Below, in pieces: positions 62,377-64,000 of a stretch of 64,000 nucleotides of DNA (positions are counted from its first letter, which is position 1; each line of letters opens with the position of its first letter). Both the position numbers and the translations under genes were made by a program. The DNA is from Flavobacterium quisquiliarum. GTDB lineage: Bacteria > Bacteroidota > Bacteroidia > Flavobacteriales > Flavobacteriaceae. The notes under the pieces are model-generated. The model saw nothing but the letters and a program-made list of their open reading frames with translations, searched no databases and was not told the origin of the DNA. The stretch is from assembly GCF_019308285.1 (NCBI RefSeq), contig NZ_WWEM01000012.1, forward strand, positions 233,568-297,567, read 5' to 3'.

Positions 62377-62381
62377 AATAT

Positions 62382-62604
62382 TTAAAATTTCATTGCACCA
62401 GGAAAAGCCTGATAATTTGGATTTATAGCTCTATTATCTCGATATAAACTTTCCTAATCTGTTGCTAATCCTTTCCAGCCTTGAGGATAAAAAGCATCTA
62501 TGCCAAAATAAAGTGTAGAGGGAATAGCCATCGCTGAACTCCCAAGTACCCGTTGCTCCCATGTAAGTATTCAGAATCGCTTTTGCAGGATGAACAACAT
62601 TGGG
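62382..62604 (-). pseudogene. Remnant of toxin tip A
   Basis: Closely matches the last 73 codons of the tip at 63101-64000 at DNA level but has a TAG in place of Gln in the DQES segment and loses a base in the run encoding TWGSS. It ends at AVHPAK-equivalent sequence, joined to an immunity fragment. Confidence 0.8.
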
Positions 62605-62657
62605 GAATGATAAATTTTATAGAAAAAATAATAATAACTTTTTTTAATAAATTTCAT
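62605..62657 (-). pseudogene. N-terminal fragment of an immunity A gene
   Basis: Encodes MKFIKKSYYYFFYKIYHS and then runs straight into the toxin A remnant. It is the first 18 codons of a third copy of the immunity A gene, left over from recombination between repeated cassettes. Confidence 0.7.
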
Positions 62658-62666
62658 AATACTACT

Positions 62667-63095
62667 CTAACGATACTTGCTCCAATCTATCTCACTCATT
62701 AGATAAAGTGAATATGTAAAATTAGTTATTATAAGTACAATTATTCCAAACACAATCCAGCCTGCAATACAATTTTTTCTCTTAGAATAATTGTCGAATT
62801 CATTGTTATATTGTTTCCACTTATCTTTATAATCTAATGTAAAATAATTAAATGCAAAAAGTACTATTACTGGTATATAAGCAATAGGCTTTGTTATTGT
62901 AAGCTCTGTAAATGTTTTTGTATAAACTGCATAGTATGCACCTAATGATATTAATATCCATAACTCTAAAGCAAGCATAACAAGTCCCGCTTTAGATGAC
63001 ACAAGAGTTTCTCCTCCAAACGCTTTTGAAGTATACCATATAGAATGATAAATTTTATAGAAAAAATAATAATAACTTTTTTTAATAGACTTCAT
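62667..63095 (-). CDS. Putative membrane immunity protein A (pairs with the Rhs tip at 63101)
   Basis: 142 residues with three predicted membrane helices (about 38-58, 72-87, 108-130) and basic N-terminus. It starts 5 bases after the stop of the toxin A gene. Not obviously similar to the B family, though the KKSYYYFFYKIYHS start recalls the Tyr-rich start of B proteins. Immunity role inferred from position, membrane topology and co-duplication with the toxin tip. Confidence 0.62.
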   Translation of the reverse strand: MKSIKKSYYYFFYKIYHSIWYTSKAFGGETLVSSKAGLVMLALELWILISLGAYYAVYTKTFTELTITKPIAYIPVIVLFAFNYFTLDYKDKWKQYNNEFDNYSKRKNCIAGWIVFGIIVLIITNFTYSLYLMSEIDWSKYR

Positions 63096-63100
63096 AATAT

Positions 63101-64000
63101 TTAAAATTTCATTGCTCCAGGAAAAGCCTGATAATTTGGATTTATAGCTCTGTTATCCCGATATAAACTTTCCTGATCTATTGATAATCCTTTCCAGCCA
63201 TTAGGATAAAAGGCATCTATACCAAAATAAAGTGTAGAGGGAATAGCCATCGCTGAACTCCCCCAAGTACCCGTTGCTCCCATGTAAGTATTCAGAATCG
63301 CTTTTGCAGGATGAACAGCATTGGGAGAATTTGGATTTTCTGTCCAATTCCATACACCAAAACCATCCATAACAAGCCCAAAATAAAAAGAACCTTTACC
63401 AACTGTTTTTGCCCATTGTCCCACTTTGGAAAAAGGAAGAGATGCTTTTGTTGCAGGAGCATCCCTAAACATACTAAGGTTTCTGCCTGTTAACTCATAA
63501 TTTACTTTAACTCCTCTTCTAATACCGTCAGCATACATTTGTTCTGAGTTTAAACCTCCTTTAACTACTCCTATACTGCTAGCAAGAGCTAGTGCCCAAT
63601 TTACTTTACCACCTGGCTCGTACCAATTAGTTACATTATCATTTGAATCATTACCATATACTGGTGCTCCAGTAAGACCACTAACGCCTGAAATAGCACT
63701 AACATCTCCATATCCTGCTCCAATAGCACTAGCTCCTAAAGCTGGTTTATTATTGTAATTATCAATATAACTATTGGTTGCTCCTGTTGCGTATGAAGTC
63801 GCTAAACCAGAACCTATACCTGATAACGCTCCCATTACATTCTGCATATTCCACTTTAATGGGTTCACCTCGCCAGTGGCTGCACCTCCATAAATGTATG
63901 CCACCAAAGCTATAGCCGCAAACTGCCAGAACTCTCCCCTTTGGTCGGTGTATTTTAAAGGATTGTTTAGTACATAGCCATAACGGTTGAAATTCTGGGT
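63101..64000 (-). CDS. Rhs-family protein with C-terminal toxin tip A (N-terminus beyond window edge)
   Basis: The frame is open to base 64000 and continues outside. The visible part starts in the Rhs core (TQNFNRYGYVLNNPLKYTDQ at the edge), then the linker ending KPALGASAI and a tip of about 205 residues (GYGDVSAISGVSGLTGAPVY ... NPNYQAFPGAMKF). The tip has a glycine-rich hydrophobic middle (GSFYFGLVMDGFGVW) but differs from tips B and C; no nuclease or other catalytic motif is recognised. This is the only toxin tip here that may still be attached to a complete Rhs protein. Confidence 0.75.
   Translation of the reverse strand, partial: TQNFNRYGYVLNNPLKYTDQRGEFWQFAAIALVAYIYGGAATGEVNPLKWNMQNVMGALSGIGSGLATSYATGATNSYIDNYNNKPALGASAIGAGYGDVSAISGVSGLTGAPVYGNDSNDNVTNWYEPGGKVNWALALASSIGVVKGGLNSEQMYADGIRRGVKVNYELTGRNLSMFRDAPATKASLPFSKVGQWAKTVGKGSFYFGLVMDGFGVWNWTENPNSPNAVHPAKAILNTYMGATGTWGSSAMAIPSTLYFGIDAFYPNGWKGLSIDQESLYRDNRAINPNYQAFPGAMKF
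63721..64000 (-). repeat. 280-bp direct repeat in the Rhs core/linker, copy 2
   Basis: Ungapped match to 59577-59856 (12 mismatches counted), continuing past the window edge. It marks the shared region between core and variable tip where cassettes can recombine. Confidence 0.85.

Overview
The window reads as chromosomal DNA of a Flavobacterium-like member of the Bacteroidota. The grounds are: very AT-rich, densely coding DNA; SusC/SusD outer-membrane pairs; ECF sigma/FecR regulation; LytS/LytTR two-component pairs; promoters that fit the Bacteroidota -7 element TAnnTTTG; and spacers filled with short palindromic repeats. I recognise no tRNA, rRNA, CRISPR array or complete insertion sequence.

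Layout. 1-3302 (minus): a TonB-dependent receptor cut by the left edge, with a lipoprotein and a small Cys protein, probably for copper. 3414-3863: a degenerate isochorismatase-like gene. 4470-6011: a TPR/AraC hybrid regulator. 6305-20727 (plus): ECF sigma, FecR anti-sigma, SusC (with STN domain), SusD, a TlpA-like thioredoxin, an S9 peptidase and an M16 peptidase, apparently one nutrient-uptake locus with its own signalling. 20902-23186: an AraC regulator, a GNAT-like protein and an HTH protein. 23275-29022 (minus): a complete RND efflux operon. 29674-33483 (minus): LytTR regulator, LytS kinase, FabH and a universal stress protein. 33743-35186: a lumazine-binding-like protein and a nitronate monooxygenase. 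35818-41913: a second LytS/LytTR pair among DoxX, DUF1223, Ohr, alpha/beta-hydrolase and cupin genes. Three of these have the same 21-bp-spaced direct repeat at a fixed distance from the promoter, which suggests a local regulon. 42259-42608: a tiny Trp-rich reading frame in a possible structured leader, then a 75-aa gene. 43029-48469: an SDR gene and an HxlR regulator carrying the same operator-like sequence, bracketing a KaiC-KaiB-KaiB-kinase-receiver operon. 48791-49867: a Ca2+/H+ antiporter. 50496-54173: gnd-zwf-pgl, the oxidative pentose phosphate pathway. 54490-57728: a TPR lipoprotein, an AstE/AspA-like zinc hydrolase and a SnoaL-like protein.

57874-64000 (minus) is the most unusual region. 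It is an array of Rhs C-terminal toxin tips, each followed within a few bases by a small multi-pass membrane protein that I read as its immunity protein. Tips and immunity genes are repeated, truncated and frameshifted. The Rhs core survives only as fragments, one of them a 280-bp direct repeat. A 146-bp hairpin repeat occurs twice and cuts one immunity pseudogene. The membrane nature of the immunity proteins, and a glycine-rich motif shared by two tips, suggest toxins that act on the membrane.

Spacers carry several families of palindromic repeats, a 100-bp tandem duplication and strong hairpin terminators.
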